A stretch of DNA of 64,000 nt from Halorhodospira halochloris. Its GTDB lineage: Bacteria; Pseudomonadota; Gammaproteobacteria; Nitrococcales; Halorhodospiraceae. Under the pieces are notes generated by a model. It searched no databases. It was not told where the DNA came from and was given only the letters and a program-made list of their open reading frames with translations. Shown here piece by piece: positions 34,208 to 42,320 of this stretch. Position numbers and translations under genes: made by a program. Location of the stretch: positions 620,001 through 684,000 of the forward strand of contig NZ_AP017372.2 in the NCBI RefSeq assembly GCF_002356555.2, given 5' to 3'. How positions within the stretch are numbered: position 1 is the first letter of the stretch; each line of letters opens with the position of its first letter.

Positions 34208-35748
34208 TGCAAATCCCCGATCTGGATAGAGCTGGAGGTTATTGGGGGGCGGTTTACTGCTTTACCGCCGTCAAGGGGCTACAGGTCATTATTGACGGAC
34301 CGGTTGGGTGCGAGAATCTGCCCGTGACAGCAGTGCTGCATTATACCGATGCATTGCCACCGGAAGAGCTGCCCGTGGTGGTGACTGGCCTATCAGAGGA
34401 AGAGCTGAATAGGGCCGGTACAGAAGGGGCCATGCAGAAGGCCTACGAGAGCCTGGACCCAAATACCCCTAGTGTGGTGGTCACAGGATCCATCGCTGAG
34501 ATGATCGGTGGCGGGGTAACGCCGGAGGGGACAGGTATACTTCGTTTCCTCCCTAGGACGATAGATGAAGATCAATGGCAGGCGGCCGACAGGGCCTTGC
34601 GTTGGCTATGGGAGCAGTTTGGCAAGAGGCGCGGTAGAGTTCCGAAGAAGCGACCACGCGCGGAAGGTGACCCACCAAGAGTAAACATCATCGGCCCTGC
34701 GTATGGCATGTTTAATATGCCCTCCGATTACGCTGAAATTAAGCGCTTGATAGAAGGTATCGGGGCTGAGGTAAACATGGTCTTTCCGCTGGGATGTCAT
34801 GTAGAAAATGTCCCGCGGTTAATTGATGCAGAGCTGAATGTCTGCATGTACAGAGAATATGGGCGCGCATTATGTGAGACCTTGGGGCAGCCATATCTGT
34901 TTGCGCCCGCAGGATTTCATAACACTACTCGTTTTTTACGCGCTTTAGGGAATGAATTAGGCCTGGACCCAGAGCCTTTTATCGAACAAGAAAAACATAC
35001 CACTATTAAACCGCTGTGGGATTTATGGCGCTCAGGAACCTTGGATTTTTTCGCAACCGCGAGCTTTGGGGTGGTTGCGGGAGAGACGCATGCGCGAGGT
35101 ATACGCAGGTTGCTGCAGGATGACTTGGGTATGCCTTGCAATTTTTGTTTTGAGCGCAGGCCTGGCGGCAAAACTGACAATAATGCCGTGCGTGAGGCTG
35201 TACATAATAAAACACCACTGGTTTTATTTGGCAGTTATAACGAAAGGATGTATGCGGCTGAAATAGGTGGCAGTTCTCGATATATTCCTGCCTCATTTCC
35301 TGGTGCGGTCATACGCCGCCACACGGGCACCCCGTTAATGGGGTACGGTGGAGCCACTTACATCGTACAGGAAGTTTGTAATTCGCTCTTTGATGCGCTC
35401 TTTCATATTTTGCCGCTGGGTACGGAGATGGATCAGGTAGAAGCGACCCTGGCGCGCAGCGAGAGCGGTGAGGAGCTGCATCCAGAAGCCTTTGTGACCA
35501 AGAGTCTTGGCGAATCTGAACAGCGAGGGGGAGCAAACGCCCTTACCTGGGATGAGAAGGCAAGAGAGCTTCTGGAGCAGTGGGTAGAAGAACAGCCGAT
35601 GCTGGTTAGGATCTCCGCGGCTAAGAGGTTGCGCGACGCTGCTGAACAGAAGGCCCGATCGGAAGGGGCGGAGAGGGTCACTGAGGAGCACGTCAGGAAC
35701 TGCGGTGACGTCCTGCCAGGGCTAAGACGAGAAGGCAACGGGGCGTGA
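34207..35748 (+). CDS. bchZ: chlorophyllide reductase subunit BchZ
   Basis: BchZ (513 residues) is the NifK-like partner of BchY. The N-terminus [40 protein letters not shown]-type sequence and the C-terminal helical domain (about 440-513) fit the family. Roughly between 34,840 and 35,420 base composition shifts visibly to A/T-rich codons (for example GAACAAGAAAAACATACC, TTGGTTTTATTTGGC-like stretches), unlike both ends of the gene and its neighbours. The reading frame is intact. Confidence 0.94.
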   Translation: MQIPDLDRAGGYWGAVYCFTAVKGLQVIIDGPVGCENLPVTAVLHYTDALPPEELPVVVTGLSEEELNRAGTEGAMQKAYESLDPNTPSVVVTGSIAEMIGGGVTPEGTGILRFLPRTIDEDQWQAADRALRWLWEQFGKRRGRVPKKRPRAEGDPPRVNIIGPAYGMFNMPSDYAEIKRLIEGIGAEVNMVFPLGCHVENVPRLIDAELNVCMYREYGRALCETLGQPYLFAPAGFHNTTRFLRALGNELGLDPEPFIEQEKHTTIKPLWDLWRSGTLDFFATASFGVVAGETHARGIRRLLQDDLGMPCNFCFERRPGGKTDNNAVREAVHNKTPLVLFGSYNERMYAAEIGGSSRYIPASFPGAVIRRHTGTPLMGYGGATYIVQEVCNSLFDALFHILPLGTEMDQVEATLARSESGEELHPEAFVTKSLGESEQRGGANALTWDEKARELLEQWVEEQPMLVRISAAKRLRDAAEQKARSEGAERVTEEHVRNCGDVLPGLRREGNGA

Positions 35749-35858
35749 TAAAGGCGCGGCGAAAGCGCGCTACCCGTTGAAGCCTGGCCCTGAAACAGTA
35801 GAAGATTACGCTTGGAGACGAACAGCAGATCGAGTGCACGCGAGGGAGGCACTTAGTG

Positions 35859-36089
35859 ATGAGCGAGGCGATTAAGGCGCGGCTAAATGCAGGAAGGACA
35901 CGACGCAAAGAAGAGGTGCACTACCGCTTGCTGCTGGCCGCATGTTTTTGTGTTTTTCTGCTGGGCGCGCTACTTGCTCGCCTTGTTCCATCAAGGTGGC
36001 GGGCAAGTGCTGAGGGAGAGCAGCGCTCAATGATCGAAGAAGCACGTGCTGCGGCGCGCGCGTCTGTCCCCTACGTCTTCATGAGCTGA
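35859..36089 (+). CDS. pufQ: PufQ-like protein
   Basis: A 76-residue protein with one hydrophobic span (about 22-44, LLLAACFCVFLLGALLARL), a basic N-terminus (RRKEEVHYRLL) and a short hydrophilic C-terminus. The start at ATG 35859 follows GAGGGAGGC. Size, single span and position directly upstream of pufB match PufQ, which stimulates bacteriochlorophyll supply to the forming complexes. Sequence similarity within PufQ is weak, so the assignment rests largely on context. Confidence 0.7.
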   Translation: MSEAIKARLNAGRTRRKEEVHYRLLLAACFCVFLLGALLARLVPSRWRASAEGEQRSMIEEARAAARASVPYVFMS

Positions 36090-36120
36090 GGACAGATGCA
36101 AGCACGCTGCACGCTACAGG

Positions 36121-36207
36121 TTTTCCGGCCGAGAGCGGGGTTCTCGGCGGGGAAAAGGGCCACCGCCAAGGTGGCGAAAGTCCCTTACCGCGCGGGGATT
36201 AGCGCGG
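36121..36207 (+). promoter_or_regulatory. three consecutive RNA hairpins ahead of pufB
   Basis: Hairpin 1 (36121-36156) pairs TTTTCCGGCCGAGA with TCTCGGCGGGGAAAA; hairpin 2 (36159-36175) pairs GCCACC with GGTGGC; hairpin 3 (36188-36207) pairs CCGCGC with GCGCGG. They lie between pufQ and the pufB Shine-Dalgarno GGAGGTAAGAACT. In other purple bacteria, hairpins at the pufBA ends give the LH1 message a longer life; the same role is inferred here. Confidence 0.65.
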
Positions 36208-36240
36208 AGCTGGGTTAAACGCCGAACGGAGGTAAGAACT

Positions 36241-36501
36241 ATGACTGATATTCGTACGGGGCTCACTGACGAAGAGTGCCAAGAGATCCATGAGATGAAC
36301 ATGCTCGGCATGCACGCGTACTGGTCGATCGGCCTGATCGCCAACGCGCTGGCCTATGCCTGGCGTCCGTTCCACCAAGGCCGTGCCGGTAACCGCCTTG
36401 AGGACCATGCGCCGGATTACGTCCGCTCTGCTCTGACCTCGGTCCAAGAGCAAGCGAGCAGCGTAACGGCCGCTGTTCAACAAACGCCGATGGTCGGCTA
36501 A
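36241..36501 (+). CDS. pufB: LH1 antenna beta polypeptide PufB, with Asn in place of the BChl-ligand His
   Basis: An 86-residue light-harvesting 1 beta chain: LTDEECQEIHEMNMLGMHAY, a membrane span, then AYAWRPF at the periplasmic side. In ordinary beta chains the BChl ligand is the His in AHxLAWxWRPW; here the aligned segment reads IANALAYAWRPF with codon AAC, so the ligand position is Asn. The earlier conserved His (EIH, 18 residues before) is kept. About 42 residues follow WRP, whereas most beta chains end within a few residues. GGAGGTAAGAACT is a strong ribosome site. Confidence 0.93.
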   Translation: MTDIRTGLTDEECQEIHEMNMLGMHAYWSIGLIANALAYAWRPFHQGRAGNRLEDHAPDYVRSALTSVQEQASSVTAAVQQTPMVG

Positions 36502-36526
36502 CGGTAACGGCTAAGGAGATATAACC

Positions 36527-36724
36527 ATGTGGAAACTGTGGAAATTTGTTGACTTTCGCATGACTGCGGTGGGCTTCCACCTGTTCTTTGCGCTGCTGGC
36601 GTTTGCAGTGCATTTCGCCTGCATCAGCTCAGAGCGCTTTAACTGGCTTGAAGGTGCACCAGCAGCCGAGTATTACATGGATGAAGATCCCGGCATCTGG
36701 AAGCGTACTTCTTACGACGGCTAA
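36527..36724 (+). CDS. pufA: LH1 antenna alpha polypeptide PufA
   Basis: A 65-residue LH1 alpha chain: MWKLWKFVDFRMTAVGF, a hydrophobic span, and the BChl-ligating His in AFAVHFACISSERFNWLEG. The usual DPRR near the N-terminus is replaced by DFRM. A polar C-terminal tail of about 20 residues (YYMDEDPGIWKRTSYDG) faces the periplasm. AAGGAGATATAACC precedes the start. From memory, the sequence resembles the alpha chain of BChl b-containing Halorhodospira. Confidence 0.94.
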   Translation: MWKLWKFVDFRMTAVGFHLFFALLAFAVHFACISSERFNWLEGAPAAEYYMDEDPGIWKRTSYDG

Positions 36725-36740
36725 CTGTCAGCGGCTGAGA

Positions 36741-36877
36741 AGTACGCCGTCGGGGTATATTGGGAACAAGCTAAAGGCGGCTTAGCCCGACGTACCCTGA
36801 GTGAGGGCTAGCACCATAGCCCCTCGGCCAGATGGGGGATCGTTGCGGGGAGTGAGATATCACCGGGGCGATCCCCC
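36741..36877 (+). promoter_or_regulatory. pufA-pufL intercistronic hairpins
   Basis: Three stem-loops fill the 200-nt gap between pufA and pufL: GTACGCCGTCGGG with CCCGACGTAC (36742-36795), GAGGGCTA with TAGCCCCTC (36803-36825) and GGGGGATCG with CGATCCCCC (36834-36877), the last followed by TTT. In other purple bacteria an intercistronic hairpin here stabilises pufBA mRNA and limits read-through to pufLM, setting the LH1 to reaction-centre ratio. Confidence 0.7.
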
Positions 36878-36925
36878 TTTAATGGTCGGGGATAAAGAAA
36901 AGGTGCCGTGAGAGGGAATGCAGCC

Positions 36926-37765
36926 ATGGCAATGCTTGACTTTGAACGAAAGTACCGCGTAAGGGGAGGGACACTCCTCGGCGGCGACCTATTCGATTTT
37001 TGGGTAGGTCCGTTTTACGTCGGTTTCTTCGGTGTAACAGCGATCTTCTGTGCCGTATTCGGCTTTTTGATGATCGGGCTGAAGGCGGCGATATCAGAGA
37101 CGTGGAGTATCTTCCAGCTAGTGTTAGCGCCACCGAACCTAGAGAACGGTTTTGCGCTAGCGCCGCTGGATGAAGGCGGTTTATGGCAGATAGTTACCGC
37201 CTGTGCAATAGGTGCGTTTGTTAGCTGGGCGCTACGTGAGGTGGAGATCAGCCGCAAGCTAGGTATCGGCTACCACATTCCGTTTGCGTTCGGTGTAGCG
37301 ATCAGCTTCTTCGTACTGGCGCAGTTGGGCCGTCCGCTACTGCTTGGCGGTTGGGGCCATGCGTTCCCGTACGGGATCATTGCGCACCTGGACTGGGTCA
37401 ATAACGTCGGTTATCAGAACCTGCACTACCACTATCACTGGGCGCACATGCTCGGTTGCAGTCTGTTCTTTGCGACGTCGTTCGCATTGGCGCTGCACGG
37501 TGGTTTGATCCTGTCGGTAACGAACCCGAAGAAGGGCGAGGTGGTGAAGACGGCCGAGCACGAGAACACCTTCTTCCGTGACTTTGTCGGCTATTCGATT
37601 GGTAGCTTGGGCATTCACCGTTTGGGTCTTGCTCTGGCTCTGAGCACCTCGATCTCGTGTATCTTCGGGATTCTGACGACTGGCCCGTTCTGGTCGCGCG
37701 GATGGCCTGAGTGGTGGTACACGTGGTGGCCACAAATCCCAATCTGGAACTGGGGGGTAAGTTAA
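36926..37765 (+). CDS. pufL: photosynthetic reaction centre L subunit
   Basis: The ATG at 36926 ([15 protein letters not shown]) is the family start; a GTG at 36908 is six codons earlier. The 279-residue protein has five membrane helices. Ligand histidines are visible: AHLDWVNN and HYHWAHMLG for the BChls, and ALHGGLIL and GIHRLGLAL for the non-haem iron/quinone region. [19 protein letters not shown]-type N-terminal sequence is conserved. pufM follows after 1 nt. Confidence 0.96.
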   Translation: MAMLDFERKYRVRGGTLLGGDLFDFWVGPFYVGFFGVTAIFCAVFGFLMIGLKAAISETWSIFQLVLAPPNLENGFALAPLDEGGLWQIVTACAIGAFVSWALREVEISRKLGIGYHIPFAFGVAISFFVLAQLGRPLLLGGWGHAFPYGIIAHLDWVNNVGYQNLHYHYHWAHMLGCSLFFATSFALALHGGLILSVTNPKKGEVVKTAEHENTFFRDFVGYSIGSLGIHRLGLALALSTSISCIFGILTTGPFWSRGWPEWWYTWWPQIPIWNWGVS

Positions 37766-37766
37766 A

Positions 37767-38729
37767 ATGGCCGAGTACCAAAACGTATTCACCCGTGTAC
37801 AGGTTCGTGGTCCAGCTGAGCAGGGTCTAGAGGTACCGGGCGGTAGCTGGAATCGGGTCGGACGTCCCCGTTTCTCGTACTTGCTGGGTAAGATTGGTGA
37901 TGCTCAGGTTGGGCCGATTTACCTGGGAGCGACAGGTGTCGTAGCTAGCTTAGGTTTTTTGATCTTCTGCCTGATGGTGGGTTTCAACTGGCTAGCTGCG
38001 GTTGACTGGTCGGTTCGCGAGGTATTTCGCCAATTCTGGTGGTTGGCGGTAGAGGTACCGCCGCCGGAGTATGGACTGCGCATTCCGCCGTTTAACGATG
38101 GTGGCTGGTTCCTTTGGGGGCTAGCGATTTGTTCGCTGTCGTTGCTGATGTGGTGGGCTCGCACGTACATTCGTGCCCGTGCCCTTGGGCTTGGCACGCA
38201 TGTGGCGTGGGCCTTTGCGGCGGCGCTGTGGTTCTACTTCATCATCACCATCATCCGTCCGGTTGCGATCGGCTCTTGGGATGAGTCGCTGCCGATCGGC
38301 ATGTTTGCTCACCTGGATTGGTTGGTAGCGATTTCGGAGCGTTACGGCAACTTCTACTACAACCCGTTCCACATGCTGTCGATAGCGTTCTGCTTTGGCT
38401 CGGCGCTGCTGTTTGCTGCGCACGGTGCGACCATATTGGCGACCGGGCGTTATAACAGTGAGCGTGAGATAGAGCAGATCACTGACCGTGGTACGGGCTC
38501 TGAGCGTGCTGCGCTGTTCTGGCGCTGGACGATGGGCTTTAACGCGACCATGGAGTCGATCCACCGCTGGGGCTACTGGATGGCGATTCTTGTCCCGCTT
38601 GTGGCCTCGATTGGTCTATTCCTTTCCGGTACGGTGATAGAGAGCTGGTACGAGTGGGGGCTGAAGCATAACTTGGTCCCGATTTATGAAGAGCTCTCCG
38701 ATCCGGCACGGAATCCGGCTGCACAATAG
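37767..38729 (+). CDS. pufM: photosynthetic reaction centre M subunit
   Basis: The 320-residue M subunit has five helices. AEYQNVFTRVQVRGP opens the protein. AHLDWLVAISERYG, NPFHMLSIAF, AAHGATIL and ESIHRWGYW provide BChl and iron ligands. A C-terminal extension of about 15 residues ends NPAAQ. With PufL it holds the special pair, accessory pigments, bacteriopheophytins and quinones. Confidence 0.96.
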   Translation: MAEYQNVFTRVQVRGPAEQGLEVPGGSWNRVGRPRFSYLLGKIGDAQVGPIYLGATGVVASLGFLIFCLMVGFNWLAAVDWSVREVFRQFWWLAVEVPPPEYGLRIPPFNDGGWFLWGLAICSLSLLMWWARTYIRARALGLGTHVAWAFAAALWFYFIITIIRPVAIGSWDESLPIGMFAHLDWLVAISERYGNFYYNPFHMLSIAFCFGSALLFAAHGATILATGRYNSEREIEQITDRGTGSERAALFWRWTMGFNATMESIHRWGYWMAILVPLVASIGLFLSGTVIESWYEWGLKHNLVPIYEELSDPARNPAAQ

Positions 38730-38741
38730 GGGGTAGGAATT

Positions 38742-39860
38742 ATGGATGGACGTTACCTGACGCGATCGCTAGCGGTAGGGGCGTTGGCAGCCGGCTTCCT
38801 GGTAGTTGCTGGTTGTGAGCGTCCGCCGTTTGAGCAAGAGCAGACGGGACCGCGTGGTACAGGCATGTACGTGCTTGATAACCCGCGGATTCTGGAGTCA
38901 CGGTTGGATCTGCACACGGCGCCGGAGGCGCGGCCGATGGCATCAGAGGACGGTGAGCGAGCTGGGGATGTTCATGAGAACGTCCAGGTGCTTGCCGATC
39001 TGAGTGATGAGCAATTCTGGCGCATCAAGGAAGAGATGACGGACTGGGTAGCCGGTGATGAGGGCTGCACCTATTGTCATACGGATGATCTGGCCAGTGA
39101 TGAGAAGTACCAGTACCGTGTCTCACGCGACATGATCGAGATGACGCGGTACTTGAACGCCAACTGGGCGGATACTCACCTGACTCACTCGAATGAAGCC
39201 GGTGTAACTTGTTACACCTGCCACCGTGGTGAGCCGATTCCGCCGGCCTCGTGGCACTCCGAGGAGGAGTCTGGTGAGACGCGGTTCATGACCGGTATGG
39301 GTGATCTGCAGCTGCAGAACAAGATCAGCTCCAAGACCGCCTATACGGCATTCCCGCGTGATGCCCTGGACACCTTCTTGGTTGGCCATGAGGGTGAGCT
39401 GTCGATCGTCGGTGAGGGTGAAGGTGGCTTGCGCACTGCGACTACGGAGGGTGTAAGCCTGCGTGAGGCCTACGAGGCGGTAGGTCTGATGATGCACCTG
39501 AGCTACTCACTCGACGCTGGCTGTACGCTTTGCCACAACGTCAGCCGCTGGGCGAGCTGGGAGGATAGTCCGAAGGAGCGGGAGACCGCTTGGCACGGTA
39601 TCCGCATGGCTCGTGATATCAACGTCAACTGGATCAACCCGTTGATTGACGAGTATCCTGAGGACGCGGATGTTCTCGGCCCGACCGGTGACGTAGGCAA
39701 GGTCAGCTGCCAGACTTGCCACAATAAGGAGCGTCGTCCGCTCTACGGCGAGGAGTTCCTGGAGCTCTATCCGGAGCTCGTCGGCGAGCCGGACCCTGAC
39801 TTCGACTACCTGCAGTTTGGTGACCTTGGCACCGATCTGCTCAAGGGTGTGAATGACTAA
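38742..39860 (+). CDS. pufC: reaction-centre tetraheme cytochrome c subunit
   Basis: PufC re-reduces the special pair. The 372-residue precursor has a lipoprotein signal peptide ending VVAGC (Cys near 25), so it is anchored by lipid in the periplasm. Four haem motifs are visible: CTYCH (about 109), CYTCH (about 156), CTLCH (about 260) and CQTCH (about 323). TRYLNANWADTHLTHSNEAG-type and WHGIRMARDINVNW blocks fit the repeat structure of the family. Two hairpins follow the gene. Confidence 0.95.
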   Translation: MDGRYLTRSLAVGALAAGFLVVAGCERPPFEQEQTGPRGTGMYVLDNPRILESRLDLHTAPEARPMASEDGERAGDVHENVQVLADLSDEQFWRIKEEMTDWVAGDEGCTYCHTDDLASDEKYQYRVSRDMIEMTRYLNANWADTHLTHSNEAGVTCYTCHRGEPIPPASWHSEEESGETRFMTGMGDLQLQNKISSKTAYTAFPRDALDTFLVGHEGELSIVGEGEGGLRTATTEGVSLREAYEAVGLMMHLSYSLDAGCTLCHNVSRWASWEDSPKERETAWHGIRMARDINVNWINPLIDEYPEDADVLGPTGDVGKVSCQTCHNKERRPLYGEEFLELYPELVGEPDPDFDYLQFGDLGTDLLKGVND

Positions 39861-39885
39861 AGGCTAGCTGAGAATCGGTCCTATT

Positions 39886-39906
39886 GAGGGGGCACCCAGC
39901 CCCCTC
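39886..39906 (+). terminator. hairpin just after pufC
   Basis: GAGGGGGC, loop ACCCA, GCCCCCTC gives a perfect 8-bp stem 26 nt after the pufC stop. It lacks a T tract and more likely protects the mRNA 3' end or slows polymerase than terminates alone. Confidence 0.55.
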
Positions 39907-39968
39907 GGGTCCAACATAACGCGAAGCCGATAGACTCTTCATTACCCGAAGAGGTCAGGATATAAAAC

Positions 39969-40003
39969 AACGGCGCCATGCTTGAAAGCATGGCGCCGTT
40001 TTG
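39969..40003 (+). terminator. Rho-independent terminator of the puf operon
   Basis: AACGGCGCCATGCT, loop TGAA, AGCATGGCGCCGTT is a perfect 14-bp stem followed by TTTTG (with A-rich sequence on the other side). It is the strongest terminator in the window and closes the bchC-puf unit about 110 nt after pufC. Confidence 0.85.
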
Positions 40004-40066
40004 CATTGCAGACATAATTATAGATATTCATGATTGTCCGCGCCCTTAAAGCCAAGCGAGGGTTGA

Positions 40067-40085
40067 GTGGGCTTCTATGCCGCAC
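40067..40085 (+). promoter_or_regulatory. conserved upstream motif, copy 1
   Basis: GTGGGCTTCTATGCCGCAC lies 130 nt ahead of the first microprotein start. Its ends are complementary (GTG...CAC). Nearly the same 19 nt occur at 41642 and 42302, each about 120-135 nt before a related microprotein gene. No similar copy was noticed elsewhere in the window. Confidence 0.6.
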
Positions 40086-40214
40086 ACCTAGATAAGGGTT
40101 ATGTGCGATAATTGATTTGCAAGCTGTAGTGAGAGATACCGCTCTTCTCCAGCTGGCTAGAAAATGCTTAAGAGCACCAAGAAGTAGAGACTACAACCGC
40201 ATAAGGGGGTTTCT

Positions 40215-40295
40215 ATGGATGCCACGATCGTAGTAGCTATATTAGTGGTAATGGCGGTAGCTGGGTTCATTCCTTGCCTAAAGCGTAGAGTGTAA
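40215..40295 (+). CDS. single-span microprotein, copy 1 (candidate LH1 accessory polypeptide)
   Basis: A 26-codon frame: MDATIVVAILVVMAVAGF, then a basic end CLKRRV. AAGGGGG lies 6 nt ahead of the ATG. It is the most diverged of three related microproteins (others at 41793 and 42442), sharing DAxIVVAxLVxMAxxG. The hydrophobic span of about 17 residues with a positively charged C-terminus predicts a single membrane helix with the C-terminus in the cytoplasm. The conserved coding pattern, ribosome site, shared upstream motif and downstream hairpin support a real gene just after the puf operon. Confidence 0.7.
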   Translation: MDATIVVAILVVMAVAGFIPCLKRRV

Positions 40296-40921
40296 GGCTT
40301 GGGATAGCTGATCAGCCGAGCTGGCGGGGTTTATACCTCGCCGGCTCAGCAGCTTGCATTCTCGCCGGCTCAACGCAAATGACGTAACTACGATGCTCTG
40401 AGAAAGCAATCATAAGCTGCCGTTTGGTACATAATAGCTAGATATAAGCTCCAAGGCAGTTTTCCATTGTGCCTCTCACGTACACCCATTCCGCACTCTC
40501 TCTCACTACTCCTTGGTTGGTTGTGATGAGCTTCTCCCTACTAGAGGCGCTCCAAGGGGGGGATTTGGCTCGAGGGGTGTTTTGGAGGCGCCCATATGGC
40601 ATATGTTGCACTATGCGTTAATCAAGCAAAGCACTATACCGAAAGTGGTTGCCCCTCGCCTGCGGCGCGTCTTAAAGACGCAGTGATTTAGGTGTTGTAA
40701 ACCGTTTAAAGTGTTTAGGATGGACGGGTATAGGTCTGTCGAGCTGGCTGCGGTAAGCCGCCCTATCATTTGTAAAGACCTAAGAAGCAGCCGGGGTAGG
40801 GTGTTCTGGTATCATATAGTCGTTTGGCTCCCTATTTAGGATTTTGAGCTATCCTAGCAGCATGACAATATTCTCAGGAATATGAACCTGTAAATGGTTT
40901 CTTTTCACGGAGGTGGCCACT
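40296..40921. other. 626-nt region without recognised gene
   Basis: After the microprotein hairpin there are no convincing frames. An inverted repeat GGCGCTCCAA / TTGGAGGCGCC spans 40546-40592, and a small palindrome GCGTCTTAAAGACGC lies near 40667-40681. The stretch is more A/T-rich than the flanking operons. No tRNA fold was recognised. A small RNA or a relic of the palindromic elements cannot be excluded. Confidence 0.5.
40318..40347 (+). terminator. hairpin after microprotein copy 1
   Basis: GAGCTGGCGGGG and CCTCGCCGGCTC pair across the loop TTTATA (two G-U type pairs), 22 nt after the stop. There is no T tract. CGCCGGCTCA is repeated about 25 nt downstream. Confidence 0.5.
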
Positions 40922-41632
40922 ATGAGTGATAATGTGAACGATAAAGGTGGAACAAGATCAACTGCGGGTGCTGGGCAAGAAGACAAGACTACTGGCGGGC
41001 CAGCAACCGAAACGGGTAGCAAGGAGCAAGGCAGCCCAGCAGGGTCAAGTAAGGCTAGCCAGGCTAAACCTGCGGGTGGGGCAACAAAAGGATCGAGCGC
41101 TTCTTCTGCGGCTAGCAAAGCAGACTCTAATGCTACCGCCGGAGGGTCAGCTGCTCAGGAGGAAAATAAGGCAACTACCGGACAAACAGCGGACACGAGC
41201 TCAGGGGGTTCTACAACAGCTTCATCGCAGGGGCAGGGTCAGTCCTCCGCGGCAAGTAGCTCGACCAGTGGCGCAAAGGCTAGCCCCTCTGCAGGCCCGA
41301 GCACTAACCCAGAGCAAGTCGAGAATACCGCCACTGTGGCTTCGTATATCGTTGGTGCTGTGACAGGTCTGATGTACCTCCTGGCGCACCGCGATAAGCC
41401 AAGGGTTAGATTTCATGCTAGTAGATCGATCCTGATCACTGTGGTTATCGTTGCGGCATGGCTAGTTGTCTCGTTGCTAAAAACTACAGTTGCAGGCATC
41501 CCTCTTGTGCTTTGGGCAGGTTTTGCATTCCTGATTTATATGGCCGTTTTGGCATTCAAGGGCACTACTTTGGAGATTCCTTTCCTAGACGACTATGTCA
41601 AGAAGTTCTCTGAAAAGATGTCTCCGAAGTGA
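40922..41632 (+). CDS. DUF4870/Tic20-like membrane protein with long low-complexity N-terminus
   Basis: The ATG at 40922 follows CACGGAGGTGGCC; the product has 236 residues. Residues 1 to about 135 are almost entirely Ser, Thr, Ala, Gly, Gln, Lys and Glu, with no hydrophobic segment, so probably disordered. From ENTATVASYIVGAVTGLMYL the sequence becomes a three-span domain like DUF4870 (related to Tic20): RFHASRSILI near 160 and a final LEIPFLDDYVKKFSEKM. The function of this family is unknown. It sits between microprotein copies 1 and 2. Confidence 0.75.
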   Translation: MSDNVNDKGGTRSTAGAGQEDKTTGGPATETGSKEQGSPAGSSKASQAKPAGGATKGSSASSAASKADSNATAGGSAAQEENKATTGQTADTSSGGSTTASSQGQGQSSAASSSTSGAKASPSAGPSTNPEQVENTATVASYIVGAVTGLMYLLAHRDKPRVRFHASRSILITVVIVAAWLVVSLLKTTVAGIPLVLWAGFAFLIYMAVLAFKGTTLEIPFLDDYVKKFSEKMSPK

Positions 41633-41641
41633 TGCGACAAT

Positions 41642-41660
41642 GTGGGCGCCTATGCCACAT
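41642..41660 (+). promoter_or_regulatory. conserved upstream motif, copy 2
   Basis: GTGGGCGCCTATGCCACAT, preceded by AT, gives a clear dyad ATGTGG...CCACAT. It lies 132 nt ahead of microprotein copy 2 and directly after the stop of the DUF4870-like gene. See copies at 40067 and 42302. Confidence 0.6.
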
Positions 41661-41792
41661 GCCTTTGTGGTAAGTGGTATGGCAGCATTTAGAGTGCAGG
41701 CTGGCAGTTGCAGATCTTGATAATGAGTTCTGGCTACCGGCGTGCTTGCATAGACCAATATGCACCAAAACCTATATTAAGGGAGGTTTAAC

Positions 41793-41882
41793 ATGGGTGA
41801 CGCAGGAATTGTAGTAGCAGTTCTAGTAATCTTGGCCATCCTTGGCTGGCCGAATATCTCCAGCACCCTGCGGCGCTGGTAA
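41793..41882 (+). CDS. single-span microprotein, copy 2 (candidate LH1 accessory polypeptide)
   Basis: A 29-codon frame: MGDAGIVVAVLVILAILGW, then PNISSTLRRW. AAGGGAGG lies 9 nt before the ATG. It is almost identical to copy 3 (one amino-acid difference, Leu for Met at about residue 14), with several synonymous differences, a sign of protein-level selection. One membrane helix with a basic, Trp-terminated C-terminus is predicted. Tiny single-span proteins of this type are known as LH1 accessory chains (for example gamma in Blastochloris viridis); that role here is inferred from context only. Confidence 0.75.
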   Translation: MGDAGIVVAVLVILAILGWPNISSTLRRW

Positions 41883-41892
41883 GTGCCTCTTG

Positions 41893-41927
41893 TGCACGAC
41901 CTGGCCATCAAGTGGCTGGGTCGTGCA
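41893..41927 (+). terminator. hairpin after microprotein copy 2
   Basis: TGCACGACC and GGGTCGTGCA close a stem that continues inside with GGCCA/TGGC around loop TCAAG, 11 nt after the stop codon. It has no T tract but is the only structure between this gene and the next. Confidence 0.6.
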
Positions 41928-42301
41928 AGTCGATAGTCGATAGTAAAGATAGGCTCAACGGGTAGCGGGTAGTCCTTACTAAAATGGCTACGATTGACGC
42001 TCGAATGCAGGCAGCGATCAAAAGTTTTTATCCCTCTCCATCCTCCCCTCTTCTTTTAATTATCCGAATACAAGCAGTTAACTGGGTTCGTTGGTACTAC
42101 CCGAGGCTATTAGCTCAAAAGATACGGGCAGCTACAGTCAGAATCACAAGCTGCCCACACATCTATACACTGTCTATTTAATCTCCTCGGTACAAATCCA
42201 AATTCGATGATTTTCTGTGGGAGGAAAATCACAGCTGACGATTTTTCTAGCAGTGAAATCCTCCAGTTAGATATCAAGTATTACAGAATTATTTGCATGC
42301 A
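41928..42301. other. 374-nt region without recognised gene
   Basis: An A/T-rich stretch between microprotein copies 2 and 3. A 65-codon frame at 41984-42181 has no ribosome site and an ordinary random composition, so it is not called. An interrupted inverted repeat GATTTTC / GAAAATC is near 42210-42230. Otherwise nothing recognised up to the conserved motif at 42302. Confidence 0.45.
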
Positions 42302-42320
42302 GTGAGCGCCTATGCCGCAC
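42302..42320 (+). promoter_or_regulatory. conserved upstream motif, copy 3
   Basis: GTGAGCGCCTATGCCGCAC lies 121 nt ahead of microprotein copy 3. It differs from copies 1 and 2 at only three positions each. About 25 nt downstream, copies 2 and 3 also share TATGGCA, which could form a second half-site with TATGCC. Confidence 0.6.

Noticed and set aside
41984-42181. 65-codon frame between microprotein copies 2 and 3
   Set aside because: No ribosome site, no conserved features, and the frame is not related to the microproteins.
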